From a virus, in the IMG/VR virus record IMGVR_UViG_3300035670_000019, positions 99,031 to 163,030 of that record: a DNA stretch of 64,000 nucleotides. One strand, written 5' to 3'. Position numbers and translations under genes: made by a program. Positions within the stretch are counted from its first letter, which is position 1; each line of letters starts with the position of its first letter. Positions 25,504 to 32,581 of this stretch are shown one piece after another. The notes below the pieces were generated by a model. It saw only the letters and a list, made by a program, of their open reading frames with translations. It ran no database searches and was not told the DNA's origin.

Positions 25504-26067
25504 ATGAAAAAATTATTAATTTTAACTGCTATACTAGCAGTAGTGATTTGTATTGTTTCTTTTAGTAATAAAGAAACACCTGTTAAACTAAATTCCGCTC
25601 AACGACTGTACGCATCCATTATGACATATGCTAAACAGTACAATGTACCTTTACATGTTGCGTTTAATGTCGCTAGAATAGAGACTGGATATAAAGGTCC
25701 ATTTCATGATGATTATAATCATAAACAAACTTCAAGTGTTGGAGCGTTAGGTGCTATGCAGATTATGCCTCAATATGCCTCACATTATGCTGGTTTTAAA
25801 GTGAAAAAGCCGGTTTTAAAAGACAGCATTGAGTTGAACGTTAAGATATCTATGAGTATGCTTCGTGAGTGGTATAACCGTTATAACGACTGGGGTAAAG
25901 CCGCTGGTGCTTATAATACAGGTAGACCTGTCATGAATAATTATGCTCGTAATGCAATCAAGAAAAATTATATTGACTACTGGATTAAACCAGACTCAAC
26001 AGATGTTGTACCTGACACTCTAGCTTATTTATCCAGAGTAGATTTGGTAGCTTTCCTTAAAGATTAA
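25504..26067 (+). CDS. Lytic transglycosylase (SLT family), membrane or secreted
   Basis: 187 residues. N-terminal signal or anchor (LLILTAILAVVICIVSF), then an SLT domain: ARIETGY with catalytic E60, GALGAMQIMP (81-89), and AAGAYNTG (~133-140). It cleaves peptidoglycan glycan strands to anhydro-muropeptides. With the holin candidate and endopeptidase downstream it is part of a lysis cluster. Cleavage after residue ~21 or retention as a SAR-type anchor are both possible. Confidence 0.88.
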   Translation: MKKLLILTAILAVVICIVSFSNKETPVKLNSAQRLYASIMTYAKQYNVPLHVAFNVARIETGYKGPFHDDYNHKQTSSVGALGAMQIMPQYASHYAGFKVKKPVLKDSIELNVKISMSMLREWYNRYNDWGKAAGAYNTGRPVMNNYARNAIKKNYIDYWIKPDSTDVVPDTLAYLSRVDLVAFLKD

Positions 26068-26115
26068 TTTTGAAGTTTTAAAGAGCAATATTATATTTAA
26101 TTTAAACCTAAAGTT

Positions 26116-26451
26116 ATGATAAAAACAGTTGCAATTAAAGACAATTACGCAGTACAAATCGTTCCTGATGCATGGGACAAAAACATTAAAGTTTATTTAG
26201 TAGATGAAGTTAATGATGCTCAAACAACATTAGCCACTTGGCAAGGAGGAAGATGGATCTCAGACTCATATATGAACCTAAATAAATTCTTTGAAATTAT
26301 CAATATGTACCCCAAAGTTAAAAAATATCTTAAACAAACATATCAGTATTTAGAAACAAATGTTTATGAGGCTAACCTTAAAGTATGGTCTAAAACATTT
26401 GATTGTTTTAAGAGACGAGTTAAAATTAAAATTTACAGGGCGTTGAAATAA
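26116..26451 (+). CDS. Hypothetical protein, 111 aa
   Basis: Leader taaagttATG. Basic C-terminal half (WSKTFDCFKRRVKIKIYRALK). A hairpin covers its stop codon. No family recognised. Confidence 0.55.
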   Translation: MIKTVAIKDNYAVQIVPDAWDKNIKVYLVDEVNDAQTTLATWQGGRWISDSYMNLNKFFEIINMYPKVKKYLKQTYQYLETNVYEANLKVWSKTFDCFKRRVKIKIYRALK

Positions 26452-26460
26452 CGCCCTTTA
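26438..26460 (+). terminator. Terminator hairpin
   Basis: GGGCGTT, loop GAAAT, AACGCCC, then TTTATAAT. The tail runs straight into the TATTTATAA motif before 26484. Confidence 0.7.
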
Positions 26461-26461
26461 T

Positions 26462-26472
26462 AATATTTATAA
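26462..26472 (+). promoter_or_regulatory. AATATTTATAA candidate late promoter
   Basis: One mismatch to TATATTTATAA; 11 nt before the ATG at 26484 and directly after a terminator. Confidence 0.45.
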
Positions 26473-26483
26473 TAAATGTTACT

Positions 26484-26852
26484 ATGAAACGACTATTAAG
26501 ATGGCTTAAGTTATGGGATTTTGTTTGGAGTGTACCTCTAGCATTCGTTGGTTTTTTTGTTTATGGAATGGTTCAAGAAGAAGTATTTGGTGATCCAATG
26601 TACTCAACTGACTGGTTCCATAGAGCAATACTTGCTAGTTTAATCATGATTCTATTTAATGGAATTATTTTAGGTGGAATGTATTTTACATTCAAGGGTA
26701 TTTATAAGTACTTCTACTCCACAACATCAACTGTTAAAGAAGATTTTAAAGACCTACCCATATGGCTAAAACTATCATACTATCCTATTTGCTTCTTTTT
26801 ATACCTCTATATGCTTATACAGGTGTTCCGAGTGATAATTCCGATTGTCTAA
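26484..26852 (+). CDS. Small membrane protein, holin candidate
   Basis: 122 residues with three hydrophobic segments: VWSVPLAFVGFFVYGMV, ILASLIMILFNGIILGGMYF and YYPICFFLYLYMLIQVF. The start is basic (KRLLRWLK). Position between two peptidoglycan hydrolases and a 91-nt overlap with the endopeptidase gene make a holin the best guess; holins share no common sequence, so this rests on context. Confidence 0.55.
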   Translation: MKRLLRWLKLWDFVWSVPLAFVGFFVYGMVQEEVFGDPMYSTDWFHRAILASLIMILFNGIILGGMYFTFKGIYKYFYSTTSTVKEDFKDLPIWLKLSYYPICFFLYLYMLIQVFRVIIPIV

Positions 26853-27349
26853 GTGAATATAACTACAAAGCAGGTGTTGCTGTTCAAATAGCAGATAGCT
26901 TTGAAGGTATAAAAGAAATAGGTGACAATCAAGGATTTGACAATAAAAGCTTTGAGCGAATGATGCTTGAGGTTGGTTGGTGGAAAGGAGCAGCGTGGTG
27001 TGCTTTTTCACTTAAACTGATTTATAATCTAGCAGGTATAAAAACAACAGTTACAGGTTGGAGCCCAACAGCGTATAATAAAAAACATGTTATATTTACT
27101 GATGGTAAATTACTTGAACCAATTAAGCCAGGTGACTCAGGTACTTTATCATACGCTAAGTATAAAAACAATACAAAACGCTTTAAAGCAATAGGACATG
27201 CTTTTATTATTAAAAAAACAATAGGCAATTCAGCTGTAGTAACAGGTGAAGGTAATACAGATGGAAACGGAAGTAGAGAAGGAAATGGATTCTATGAGAA
27301 AATAAGACCGTTAAACGCAAATATACATATAACAAGATGGGACAAGTAA
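26762..27349 (+). CDS. CHAP-like peptidoglycan endopeptidase with signal peptide
   Basis: 195 residues. Signal peptide TIILSYLLLFIPLYAYT, then GAAWCAF (C80 nucleophile), AIGHAFII (H146) and VVTGEGNTDGNGSREGNGF (E163/N165), the order seen in CHAP and related amidases that cut the peptide part of peptidoglycan. The first 91 nt overlap the holin candidate in another frame; no later Met keeps the domain with a signal. Overlaps the next gene by 13 nt. Confidence 0.75.
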   Translation: MAKTIILSYLLLFIPLYAYTGVPSDNSDCLSEYNYKAGVAVQIADSFEGIKEIGDNQGFDNKSFERMMLEVGWWKGAAWCAFSLKLIYNLAGIKTTVTGWSPTAYNKKHVIFTDGKLLEPIKPGDSGTLSYAKYKNNTKRFKAIGHAFIIKKTIGNSAVVTGEGNTDGNGSREGNGFYEKIRPLNANIHITRWDK

Positions 27350-27717
27350 GATATGACAACATTGTAAAATGGGTTTTGATAGCAACTGTAGCTATATTCG
27401 CCATTGTTAAACTTAAAAACTGCAATAAACCAGCTTCTGATTTCACAGATGAAGAAATTGAATTATTGAATAGACAGAAAGACAGTTTAGATAAAGTAAC
27501 TAGAGAAATTTTAATTGAATACGATACCATTTATATGGATCGAATAGTAGAAACCAAAACCAAAAATAAAAAATCAAATGAAAAAGTTAAGCGTATTCCT
27601 ACTCTTACTGATCCTCAGCGTGACAGTGTATGGGCAAAGATTTTCAGCGCCAAGGATAGTCTACCAACTCGATACTGGGATCTTCTTGAACAGGAGTCAA
27701 GAAGAGAAAGTGATTGA
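27337..27717 (+). CDS. i-spanin-like inner-membrane protein
   Basis: 126 residues. A single N-terminal membrane helix (VKWVLIATVAIFAIVKL) followed by a charged helical periplasmic domain (LLNRQKDSLDKVTREILIEY). This is the layout of Rz-type i-spanins, which fuse inner and outer membranes at the end of lysis. An exported second gene begins inside it, as Rz1 does in Rz. Confidence 0.6.
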   Translation: MGQVRYDNIVKWVLIATVAIFAIVKLKNCNKPASDFTDEEIELLNRQKDSLDKVTREILIEYDTIYMDRIVETKTKNKKSNEKVKRIPTLTDPQRDSVWAKIFSAKDSLPTRYWDLLEQESRRESD

Positions 27718-28027
27718 AACTTTCTATTGGAAGAACATTTATAAAGAAAACTTGGACAGTATGTTCCTCCAAGCATATGACTGTCAATTATACCTTAAAA
27801 AACTAAGCCTTAACTATTCTGCTCTATCAGACAGTTATGTTCGTTTAGATGAAAAACATAAAGAATTAAGACGTGATTGTACTCTTGAATTAAGAGAAAA
27901 AGACGTTCAACTTGATCAAGCACAGATTAAATTGGATAGAGAGAATAATCGAAAACGCAATTGGCGAAGGGTAGCCTTAGTTGAGGGTGGGATAATTACA
28001 ACAATTATTTTAATACTAGTACTATAA
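27578..28027 (+). CDS. Exported spanin partner, nested start
   Basis: 149 residues, starting 140 nt inside the previous gene in another frame. Signal peptide KKLSVFLLLLILSVTVYGQ, then a coiled coil (~75-125) and a C-terminal hydrophobic end (VEGGIITTIILILVL). It has no lipobox Cys, so it is not a standard o-spanin; a protein with both a signal peptide and a C-terminal membrane helix resembles unimolecular spanins. The gene at 18916 has the same plan. Confidence 0.6.
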   Translation: MKKLSVFLLLLILSVTVYGQRFSAPRIVYQLDTGIFLNRSQEEKVIETFYWKNIYKENLDSMFLQAYDCQLYLKKLSLNYSALSDSYVRLDEKHKELRRDCTLELREKDVQLDQAQIKLDRENNRKRNWRRVALVEGGIITTIILILVL

Positions 28028-28029
28028 AG

Positions 28030-28062
28030 TTTGGCCTTCGGGCCATTTTTTATTATATTTAG
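28030..28062 (+). promoter_or_regulatory. Composite terminator-promoter element
   Basis: TTTGG and TATATTTAG 24 nt apart make a full 33-nt promoter; the spacer is the terminator hairpin itself. Serves the nucleotidyltransferase gene at 28086. Confidence 0.7.
28033..28051 (+). terminator. Rho-independent terminator inside promoter
   Basis: GGCC, TTCG loop, GGCC, then ATTTTTT. Ends the lysis cluster. Confidence 0.8.
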
Positions 28063-28085
28063 AGTATAATTAAAAAATAAAAGTT

Positions 28086-28676
28086 ATGTTTCTAAAATCA
28101 CCTATTAATACTTATTTTAATTTGTATCGTTTCAAAAAATACATAAACGATATTGATGGTTATATTACTGGAGGGTGTTTTAAGGATATTTTTAATAATA
28201 AAGATGTAAGGGATATTGATATTTTCTTTTTTAATGAAGAAGGATTTAAAAAAGCAGTAGAAGTATTTCAAGGTAAGTATAAAAAAACATATGAAAATGA
28301 TAATTGCATAGCATTCTACGATAAAAAAGAGAAAATTCAAATTGAATTGGTTCGTTCAACTTTTGGGACACCTGAAGAAACAATGATGAAGTTTGATTTT
28401 ACAATTGTAAAAGCATGTTTGTATAAGTATAAAAAAGAGGAAGAAGATGTATTTGAGTTTTTATATCATCCTAAGTTTTTTGAACATCTACATTGTAATA
28501 AACTAGTAATAGATGATGGTATGCCTAAACCTGTAGCTACATTTAATCGAGTTTTAAAGTATACACGTTATGGGTTTGGTTTGTGTCGTGAAAGTAAAAT
28601 TAAATTGGTTAATGCTATCATAACTGAAGGGAATGTAAATGATATTAACGGTGAATTATATTTTGGATTTGATTGA
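28086..28676 (+). CDS. Predicted nucleotidyltransferase (pol-beta / CCA-adding head-like)
   Basis: 196 residues. GYITGGCFKDIF (G29, G30) followed by RDIDIFFF with the metal pair D43 and D45 is the head motif of poly(A) polymerase and CCA-adding enzymes. The rest is diverged and lacks a clear tail domain. It could act on tRNA 3' ends, since tRNA genes follow 2 kb later, or be a toxin-type nucleotidyltransferase; the motif alone cannot decide. Confidence 0.6.
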   Translation: MFLKSPINTYFNLYRFKKYINDIDGYITGGCFKDIFNNKDVRDIDIFFFNEEGFKKAVEVFQGKYKKTYENDNCIAFYDKKEKIQIELVRSTFGTPEETMMKFDFTIVKACLYKYKKEEEDVFEFLYHPKFFEHLHCNKLVIDDGMPKPVATFNRVLKYTRYGFGLCRESKIKLVNAIITEGNVNDINGELYFGFD

Positions 28677-28678
28677 TT

Positions 28679-28726
28679 ATGAATAAATTAGTTGCAATTG
28701 GAGATGTTAATTCTATATATTTATAA
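28679..28726 (+). pseudogene. Remnant 5' end of a metallophosphatase gene
   Basis: An ATG frame of 15 codons reading MNKLVAIGDVNSIYL then stop. Residues KLVAIGD repeat the first strand of the intact metallophosphatase that starts at 29429 (FKLVAIGDIHG). The HNH gene lies between the two, so this looks like the original 5' end cut off by the insertion. Confidence 0.5.
28716..28726 (+). promoter_or_regulatory. TATATTTATAA candidate late promoter
   Basis: Exact motif, 11 nt before the HNH gene ATG; it overlaps the end of the metallophosphatase remnant. Confidence 0.45.
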
Positions 28727-28737
28727 TAAAATATAAA

Positions 28738-29457
28738 ATGAATTATCAAAGAATATACAATCAAATTATAGAACGAGCTAAAACAAGACAGTTAAAAGGT
28801 TATTTTGAAAGACATCATATTATACCAAAATGTATAGGAGGAAGTAATAATAAAGATAATTTAGTTGATTTAACAGCTCGAGAACATTTTTTATGTCATC
28901 TACTATTATGTGAAATATACCCTGATAGTGATGGTTTAAAGTATGCCTTATATTTAATGAATATAGGTAAACAAAAATATAAAAAAGCAGATTATAACAT
29001 TAGTAATAGAACATATTCTAGATTAAAAAATGAACATTCATTTTTAATGAAAGGAAATAAAAATTGTGTTGGGAGATGGCAGTCTGAAGAGACAAGGAAA
29101 AAAATTAGTGTTGCTAATAAAAAACCTAAACCAGAAGGATTTGGAAAAAAACCTAATGATTTTGGAGAAAAAATTAGTAAAGCCAATAAAGGAAAAAAAC
29201 GATCCGAATTGACTCTTAAAAGAATGAGTGAATCTAAAAAAGGATTAAGTATAGGTAAAGGAATAAAAAAACCAATAGTGGGTGAAAAAAATAGTAAACC
29301 TATATTACAATATGATCTGCAAGGTAATTTTATAAAAGAGTGGAAAAGCGCAACTGATGCTTCTAAGTTTTTAGATAAAAAATCATCATCTATTTGTGAG
29401 TGTTGCAAAAATAAAAGAAAAACAGCTTATGGGTATAAATGGAAATACAAATTTTAA
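28738..29457 (+). CDS. HNH homing endonuclease with NUMOD/IENR-type tail
   Basis: 239 residues. HNH core: RHHIIPKCIGGSNNKDNLV (H26, H27, N41) and LTAREHFLCHLLL (H50, H54). The middle is a Lys-rich linker with repeated NUMOD3-like KISxANKxK units, and the end (KPILQYDLQGNFIKEWKSA) is a NUMOD1-type DNA-binding module. Free-standing genes of this kind copy themselves into alleles that lack them. It sits at the 5' end of the metallophosphatase gene and overlaps its start. Confidence 0.85.
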   Translation: MNYQRIYNQIIERAKTRQLKGYFERHHIIPKCIGGSNNKDNLVDLTAREHFLCHLLLCEIYPDSDGLKYALYLMNIGKQKYKKADYNISNRTYSRLKNEHSFLMKGNKNCVGRWQSEETRKKISVANKKPKPEGFGKKPNDFGEKISKANKGKKRSELTLKRMSESKKGLSIGKGIKKPIVGEKNSKPILQYDLQGNFIKEWKSATDASKFLDKKSSSICECCKNKRKTAYGYKWKYKF

Positions 29458-30169
29458 ACTTGTTGCTATAGGTGATATACATGGCCGCAACATTTGGCAA
29501 CAAATAGTTGAACAAGAACAACCTGACATTGCTGTATTCATGGGAGACTACTTTGATAGTTTTGACATCCCAGGCCTAGACCAAATCTATAACTTCCAAA
29601 ACATCATACAGTGGAAACTTGATAATCCACAATGTCAAGTGATAATGTTAATTGGTAATCATGATTTTCATTATATGCCAATATGTAGTGAAAAATATAG
29701 TGGTTTTCAAAGAGCATTATGGCCTGAAATTGGTAGGGTGTTAGAAGATAAGAGACACCACTTAAAAATGGCTTTTAGATATGATGATTTGGTGTTTAGT
29801 CATGCTGGTATTAGTCCTGAGTTTCTATTAAATAATAAATGGGGCGAGCAGGATATGGTTGAGTTTCTAAATGACTTATGGTACTTCCAACCCCACAAAT
29901 TCAAATTTATAGACAATGAATATGGATATAGTGACCCATATGGTGATGATGAATTCCAAGGCCCACTTTGGATTCGACCTAAAAGTCTAATGAAGGCTTG
30001 TCAAGATGTTAAAAAAACAATGATACAAGTAGTTGGTCACACTGCTGTTAAAGAAATTGATGCTAAAGGTAAAGCAACAGGTGGCCGTTATTACTTTATT
30101 GATTGTTTAGATAACACCCCAGAATATTTAGTATATGAAAATAAACAAATAACAATAAATAGATTATGA
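29429..30169 (+). CDS. Calcineurin-like metallophosphoesterase
   Basis: The ATG at 29429 is preferred over the one at 29396, since the first strand FKLVAIGDIHG begins soon after it. Motifs in order: GDIHG (D16, H18), MGDYFD, IGNHD, FSHAGIS and VVGHTA, which bind two metals in Ser/Thr-type phosphatases. 246 residues. Overlaps the HNH gene by 29 nt. Substrate could be a phosphoprotein or a nucleotide such as a diadenosine polyphosphate; the sequence cannot decide. Its stop overlaps the next ATG. Confidence 0.85.
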   Translation: MGINGNTNFKLVAIGDIHGRNIWQQIVEQEQPDIAVFMGDYFDSFDIPGLDQIYNFQNIIQWKLDNPQCQVIMLIGNHDFHYMPICSEKYSGFQRALWPEIGRVLEDKRHHLKMAFRYDDLVFSHAGISPEFLLNNKWGEQDMVEFLNDLWYFQPHKFKFIDNEYGYSDPYGDDEFQGPLWIRPKSLMKACQDVKKTMIQVVGHTAVKEIDAKGKATGGRYYFIDCLDNTPEYLVYENKQITINRL

Positions 30170-30363
30170 ATAAATTAAAAACACTCATTGTAGCAGCAGT
30201 TATTATTACTCTCAATTCATGTTATGTTGAACACTCATATTCAAGACATCAAGAACATCTAATTTCCCATCATCGAAATAATTTTATTACCAAAGATAAT
30301 GGAGGATGTGGGTGGCATAGAGATGCTTACAAACCAGTTGAAAGGAATTATAGAAGAGATTGA
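30166..30363 (+). CDS. Small lipoprotein
   Basis: 65 residues with signal LKTLIVAAVIITLNSC (lipobox LNSC). Mature part His/Arg-rich (SYSRHQEHLISHHRN). Cotranscribed with the phosphatase. Possible surface or exclusion role, not shown. Confidence 0.6.
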   Translation: MNKLKTLIVAAVIITLNSCYVEHSYSRHQEHLISHHRNNFITKDNGGCGWHRDAYKPVERNYRRD

Positions 30364-30370
30364 TAAAAGA

Positions 30371-30403
30371 TTTGGCTTCACCAGAGTTTGATGTTATATT
30401 TAG
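30371..30403 (+). promoter_or_regulatory. 33-nt early promoter
   Basis: TTTGGCTT and GATGTTATATTTAG, fixed spacing. Drives the 26-aa membrane peptide and probably the tRNA cluster. Confidence 0.8.
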
Positions 30404-30427
30404 TATATAAATAAAAAACATAAAAAC

Positions 30428-30508
30428 ATGGTAAAGCAACTTGAAGATCCAATTAAAGCATTTGTATTATTCGCTATTGTAATTTTAACACTAGCATTGT
30501 TAGGATAA
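30428..30508 (+). CDS. 26-aa membrane peptide
   Basis: MVKQLEDPIKAF followed by a single hydrophobic helix (VLFAIVILTLALLG). It has its own early promoter and the standard leader aaacATG, so I think it is expressed despite its size. Confidence 0.5.
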   Translation: MVKQLEDPIKAFVLFAIVILTLALLG

Positions 30509-30619
30509 TTACCACTAGGCTTCCCATGACGAACAGCTCACTTGGGTGGTAGTTTCAGGGTGTTGTTACCCTTGCTCATGAGCTAAGATAAAAACACGAC
30601 AGCTGGAAAGACAGCGAAT
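30509..30619 (+). other. Structured non-coding leader of the tRNA cluster
   Basis: No gene. Contains TACCAC/GTGGTA (30513-30518 with 30547-30552 region), AGGGT/ACCCT, the palindrome GCTCATGAGC, and GCTG-GAAAGA-CAGC just before the first tRNA-like gene. Could be a processed leader RNA. Confidence 0.4.
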
Positions 30620-30715
30620 AGTCAGGTGGCAGAAATGAGTAATTGCAAGTGTTCTTCAAACGGCAAGTGTACATAGCCTACCTTTTTACAGGTTCGAGTC
30701 CTGTCCTGACTACCA
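30620..30715 (+). tRNA. Class II tRNA-like gene, Leu-type, CCA encoded
   Basis: Acceptor AGTCAGG pairs with CCTGACT, followed by A and an encoded CCA. The T arm is ACAGG-TTCGAGT-CCTGT. A short D stem (GCA/TGC) is present. The anticodon arm is poor: TTCAAAC could be a loop with anticodon CAA (Leu), but the stem has only four weak pairs. May be degenerate. Confidence 0.55.
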
Positions 30716-30768
30716 TGTTAACCCACAAAGACTAGAAACGGGTGACAGCTCGGAAAGACGAGCAACAT

Positions 30769-30894
30769 AGTCAGGTGGCGGAAATGGCAAACGCAGTTAC
30801 GTTGGAAGAAAGCAGCCCAAGATGTTAGTTATTCCAGTAGCGTAACCGACTTGGGGTAATGGTGAGTTTACAGGTTCGAATCCTGTCCTGACTA
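30769..30894 (+). tRNA. Class II tRNA-like gene with ~35-nt insert in the anticodon arm
   Basis: Same acceptor (AGTCAGG/CCTGACT) and T arm as the previous gene, D stem GCG/CGC. Anticodon stem GTTACG/CGTAAC is perfect but encloses about 40 nt rather than 7. Inside, TGGAA pairs with TTCCA. Total 126 nt against ~86 for a normal Leu or Ser tRNA. A GCTCG-GAAAGA-CGAGC hairpin precedes it. Confidence 0.5.
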
Positions 30895-30910
30895 CTAAAA
30901 AATAAAAGTT

Positions 30911-31093
30911 ATGAAAAAGAAATATTTTGTTAAAGCAGTTATCCCTGCAACTGTAGTTAGAATATTTGAAGTGGAAGCTACAAATGAAGAAGAAGCACTC
31001 GCTGAGTATCTAAAAGGTGAGGCTTATGAGATAGAGGATGCAACTACTACTTATGATGAGGATGTGGTATTTGAAGTAGAAGAAAGTATTTAA
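30911..31093 (+). CDS. DpnD/PcfM-like small acidic protein
   Basis: 60 residues. VRIFEVEATNEEEALAEYLK follows the FEVEAxNExEA pattern of small DpnD/PcfM-type phage proteins. Leader aaaaagttATG. Role unknown. Confidence 0.6.
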   Translation: MKKKYFVKAVIPATVVRIFEVEATNEEEALAEYLKGEAYEIEDATTTYDEDVVFEVEESI

Positions 31094-31100
31094 CCTCTTG

Positions 31101-31133
31101 TTTGGCTCCTCAGAGAAGTGATGTTATATTTAG
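31101..31133 (+). promoter_or_regulatory. 33-nt early promoter
   Basis: CCTCTTG then TTTGGCTC and GATGTTATATTTAG. Drives the run of genes 31159-33470. Confidence 0.8.
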
Positions 31134-31158
31134 TCATAATTAAAAATAAATAAAAGTT

Positions 31159-31419
31159 ATGGTATATTTTGAAATGTTCACAGATGAGGGTAATGAAGCA
31201 TGTACTCAAGCCTATCAAAACATCTACAACACAATTTGGGGAGACAAATTTGTTACTGAAAATGAGTTGAAGAAACTTATAGCAGAACAAATTGCTCAAG
31301 TAGCATCAGTACATCCAGAAGTACATGACACAGAACCTGAATGGCACTTTGTAGATAGAATCAATATGTCATTAGAAACTAGAGGTTATAGTTATAGAAT
31401 CAATAGAGGAGACCTATGA
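31159..31419 (+). CDS. Hypothetical protein, 86 aa
   Basis: Helical protein; first of a tightly packed gene run. ATGA overlap with the next gene. Confidence 0.55.
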   Translation: MVYFEMFTDEGNEACTQAYQNIYNTIWGDKFVTENELKKLIAEQIAQVASVHPEVHDTEPEWHFVDRINMSLETRGYSYRINRGDL

Positions 31420-31715
31420 GTAGAGTTAAAGTAACATATGTGGCTATGGATTTGAATGGATACAAACCTATCATGACAGCGTCCACACTTGACGAACTTA
31501 AAGGGGGTTTAGATGAGTATTATGCTGTTGGTAAAGGTGAAGCTGAATGTTGGGGATTTTATCCAACTGAGAGTAAATACCCTGATGTTGATGATTATCA
31601 AGGATATTTTACATATGCTTGGAAAAATGTAACTCGAGATGAAGTTATGGTGATAAAAGATAAAGTAAAAGTATATTGTGTTGATTATTATCCTCACACA
31701 ACATATGAAATTTAA
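31416..31715 (+). CDS. Hypothetical protein, 99 aa
   Basis: Aromatic-rich alpha-beta protein (YYAVGKGEAECWGFYPTESK). No family recognised. Confidence 0.55.
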   Translation: MSRVKVTYVAMDLNGYKPIMTASTLDELKGGLDEYYAVGKGEAECWGFYPTESKYPDVDDYQGYFTYAWKNVTRDEVMVIKDKVKVYCVDYYPHTTYEI

Positions 31716-31735
31716 TTAAAATAAAAATAAAAATT

Positions 31736-32014
31736 ATGAAATTTGAATTTTTGAAAGAAAAAGAATTAGAGCTAATCAATAACAGATTTGCTGAGGAAGA
31801 CTCAATTGATTATGATAATTGGCATTTAATGACGGATGAAGAGATACTAATTACTGATGCTGGTATGTTTGCTCATGAAGCATACTGTAAAAATGAATTT
31901 AATTCATTAGAAGAATTTGCTAAAAACGCTTCTGAGGGAGAAGGAGATACAATAGAGAATACTATTAAAAGATTAGAAGAAATGTTAAATAAAGGTATTC
32001 TGAAAATAAAATAA
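31736..32014 (+). CDS. Hypothetical protein, 92 aa
   Basis: Acidic helical protein; leader aataaaaattATG. No family recognised. Confidence 0.55.
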   Translation: MKFEFLKEKELELINNRFAEEDSIDYDNWHLMTDEEILITDAGMFAHEAYCKNEFNSLEEFAKNASEGEGDTIENTIKRLEEMLNKGILKIK

Positions 32015-32019
32015 AAGTT

Positions 32020-32364
32020 ATGAGTGGAGGACACTTTGATTACAAACAATGGTACATCAGTAATATAGCTGATGATGTTGAAAAACTTATTGAGAGAAAT
32101 GGTCGTGAAAAAACACGAGAGGAACTCAAAGAAGAAGGATGGCGCAATGATGATTGGTATGAAAAATATCCTGAAGACCTCTACTACTACAAATATCCAG
32201 ATGAGGTAATTGAGAAGTTTAAAGAAAGCCTTACTATTCTAAGACAAGCAGCTGTTTATGCTCAACGTATTGATTGGTTGTTATCAGGTGATGATGGTGA
32301 GGAATCATTTTTAGAACGATTAGAAAAAGAATTATCAGAATTAAAAAAAGATAACAATGAGTAA
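32020..32364 (+). CDS. MSGGHFDY-type conserved phage protein
   Basis: 114 residues, starting MSGGHFDYKQWYISNIADDV, a start I know from many phage proteins of unknown function. Highly charged and helical. Overlaps the next gene by 8 nt. Confidence 0.65.
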   Translation: MSGGHFDYKQWYISNIADDVEKLIERNGREKTREELKEEGWRNDDWYEKYPEDLYYYKYPDEVIEKFKESLTILRQAAVYAQRIDWLLSGDDGEESFLERLEKELSELKKDNNE

Positions 32365-32581
32365 ACAAACAGCAGTAGAGTTTTTAGCAGAGAACCTAAA
32401 AGATTTCCCTCATATTAAACATTCTCAAAGATTTAAGGACTTGGTTGAAGAAGCCAAAGTAATGGAGCAGGAGCAGATTGAACGCGCCTGGATGAATATG
32501 GAGATCAACTTACCAACCGAACCTTCCGCCCGGGCCTTTGCACGTAAGTATTACAAACAAACATACGGAGGTGACAAATGA
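32357..32581 (+). CDS. KQTAVE-family small protein (copy A)
   Basis: 74 residues: KQTAVEFLAENL, then VMEQEQIERAW and a tail ending KYYKQTYGGDK. The next gene has the same plan. The family is common in phage genomes; role unknown. Confidence 0.65.
   Translation: MSKQTAVEFLAENLKDFPHIKHSQRFKDLVEEAKVMEQEQIERAWMNMEINLPTEPSARAFARKYYKQTYGGDK

Noticed and set aside
28992-29408. 138-codon minus-strand frame opposite the HNH gene
   Set aside because: Shadow of the Lys-rich HNH linker; no domain or start signal.
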